Assembly (NCBI RefSeq): GCF_010015475.1
Contig: NZ_SSNI01000010.1
Span: 62,001-126,000, forward strand
Reading direction: 5' to 3'
Source of the DNA: Pontibacter pamirensis
GTDB lineage: Bacteria > Bacteroidota > Bacteroidia > Cytophagales > Hymenobacteraceae
Length of the DNA: 64,000 bases
The notes below the pieces were generated by a model that had not been told where the DNA came from, searched no databases, and saw only the letters and a list, made by a program, of their open reading frames with translations. Below are positions 63,045-64,000 of the stretch, in pieces (position 1 is the first letter of the stretch; each line of letters begins with the position of its first letter). Both the position numbers and the translations under genes were made by a program.

Positions 63045-64000
63045 ATGAAAGATTTCGATTCGAACAAGCGAAGAGAGTTCCTGAAAGCGTCTGCCATACT
63101 GGCTGGCGGAGCAGTATTGAGCAGCCTTCCCTTAGCAGGTGCCTATGCAGCAGGAAAAGGCACTATCAAAATTGCCTTAGTCGGCTGCGGCGGCAGAGGT
63201 ACAGGAGCAGCCTTTCAGGCATTGGCAACGAAGCATGATGTGCAGTTGGTAGCCATGGCTGATGCCTTCCAGGACCGGTTGGACAAGAGCTACGAAAGCC
63301 TGTTTGGCAAGTTCGGAAAAGCGAAGGTCAATGTTCCGGAAAGCAAGCGGTTTGTAGGGTTTGATGGATACAAACAGGCGATAGCCGATGCTGATGTTGT
63401 GCTGCTGGCTACTCCTCCGGGTTTCAGGCCTATCCATTTCGAGGAGGCCGTGAAACGAAACAAGCACGTGTTTATGGAAAAGCCTGTTGCCACAGACTCT
63501 CCAGGTATACGCAAAGTGCTGGCTACTGCTGAGGAAGCGAAGCAAAAGAAGCTGAACGTAGTGGTGGGTCTGCAGCGCCGTTACCAGAACAATTACCGTG
63601 AAACCATCAAGCGCATAGAGGATGGAGCTATAGGCGATGTGGTATCCGGGCAGGTTTACTGGAACAGTGGCGGTGTATGGGTGCGGCCACGTGAAGCCAA
63701 TCAAACCGAAATGGAATACCAGATGCGCAACTGGTATTATTTCAACTGGCTTTGCGGAGACCATATTACCGAACAGCACGTGCACAACATAGATATTGCT
63801 AACTGGGTAAAAAACAGCTACCCGGTTTCAGCACAGGGTACAGGAAGCCGCTTCCTGCGAACAGGAAAAGAGTATGGTGAAATTTTCGACAACCATACGG
63901 TGGAGTTTTTATACGCAGATGGCGCTGTTATCCAAAGCCAGTGCCGCCACTACGAAGGCACCAAAAACCGGGTAGACGAAAGCTTCCAGGGCACAAAGGG
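63045..64000 (+). CDS. Tat-exported Gfo/Idh/MocA oxidoreductase (cut by window end)
   Basis: The first ~318 codons are in the window and the frame is open at its edge. The N-terminus has a Tat signal (NKRREFLKASAILAGGAVL) ending around AYAAG. The Rossmann motif is IKIALVGCGGRGTGAA, then ADVVLLATPP, and the EKP motif in KHVFMEKPVATD with catalytic-region DHITEQHVHNIDIANW. It is a periplasmic NAD(P)-dependent sugar oxidoreductase or isomerase by family. Context with the PVC cytochrome and the FGE-fold protein suggests a carbohydrate oxidation cluster continuing beyond the window. Confidence 0.92.
   Translation, partial: MKDFDSNKRREFLKASAILAGGAVLSSLPLAGAYAAGKGTIKIALVGCGGRGTGAAFQALATKHDVQLVAMADAFQDRLDKSYESLFGKFGKAKVNVPESKRFVGFDGYKQAIADADVVLLATPPGFRPIHFEEAVKRNKHVFMEKPVATDSPGIRKVLATAEEAKQKKLNVVVGLQRRYQNNYRETIKRIEDGAIGDVVSGQVYWNSGGVWVRPREANQTEMEYQMRNWYYFNWLCGDHITEQHVHNIDIANWVKNSYPVSAQGTGSRFLRTGKEYGEIFDNHTVEFLYADGAVIQSQCRHYEGTKNRVDESFQGTK

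Overview
The window looks like a chromosomal segment of a Bacteroidota bacterium, most likely Cytophagales/Hymenobacteraceae and Pontibacter-like. That placement is an inference from gene content: a SusC/SusD pair, a GH97 enzyme, a bacteriophytochrome, a fused SpmA-SpmB protein, almost no Shine-Dalgarno sites, and TTTG/TAnnTTTG promoters. I see no rRNA, tRNA, CRISPR, prophage or transposase gene.

Layout. 1-4.7 kb: metallophosphoesterase, small orphan protein, M14 peptidase, SpmA-SpmB fusion. 4.8-5.0 kb: a run of short hairpins. 5.1-14.4 kb (minus): a murein-recycling/cell-wall operon (S9 peptidase, amidase, PBP4-type carboxypeptidase, L-Ala-D/L-Glu-type epimerase, AONS-like PLP enzyme, DUF819 membrane protein, SH3-NlpC/P60 lipoprotein). 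Divergent from it, 14.9-19.4 kb carries a SusC/SusD pair. 19.7-22.2 kb: circularly permuted ATP-grasp plus alpha-E pair. 22.6-26.9 kb: TlpA-like thioredoxin, class-A-beta-lactamase-like hydrolase, secreted Ig/cadherin-like protein. 27.2-33.3 kb (minus): a probable light-signalling operon (ABM/IsdG-like protein, kinase-less bacteriophytochrome, CheB-CheR-PAS-histidine kinase). 33.7-37.2 kb: two secreted esterases divergent from an NrtR-type NUDIX regulator, with a duplicated operator between them. 37.2-43.5 kb: alpha/beta hydrolase, SDR, a flavin monooxygenase pseudogene, a second PBP4 and a GH97 glycosidase.

44.4-54.8 kb (minus) is a phenylacetate-degradation operon in transcription order paaE-A-B-C-D-G-I-J-Y-Z plus a second enoyl-CoA hydratase-like gene. 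A clear promoter and a palindromic operator candidate lie upstream of paaE, and a terminator lies downstream. PaaK (CoA ligase) and PaaH are not in the window. 55.1-56.7 kb is a convergent DNA adenine methyltransferase and PD-(D/E)XK nuclease pair, a candidate restriction-modification system whose nuclease may be 5'-truncated. 57.1-64 kb holds a CHRD-like lipoprotein, a PVC-type cytochrome/HEAT protein, an FGE-fold protein without active-site cysteines, and a Tat-exported Gfo/Idh/MocA oxidoreductase cut by the window end.

The least expected signal is in the non-coding DNA. Three copies of a structured repeat (26870-27148, 43771-44007, 47488-47640) share short conserved blocks while their stems differ by compensating substitutions, as expected of a selected RNA or DNA fold. 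Other repeat families (GGA-loop hairpins, TGTCATYTCGAAC inverted repeats, a C-rich hairpin, a 12-bp inverted repeat) also occur, and every gap over 80 bp inside the paa operon holds at least one repeat.
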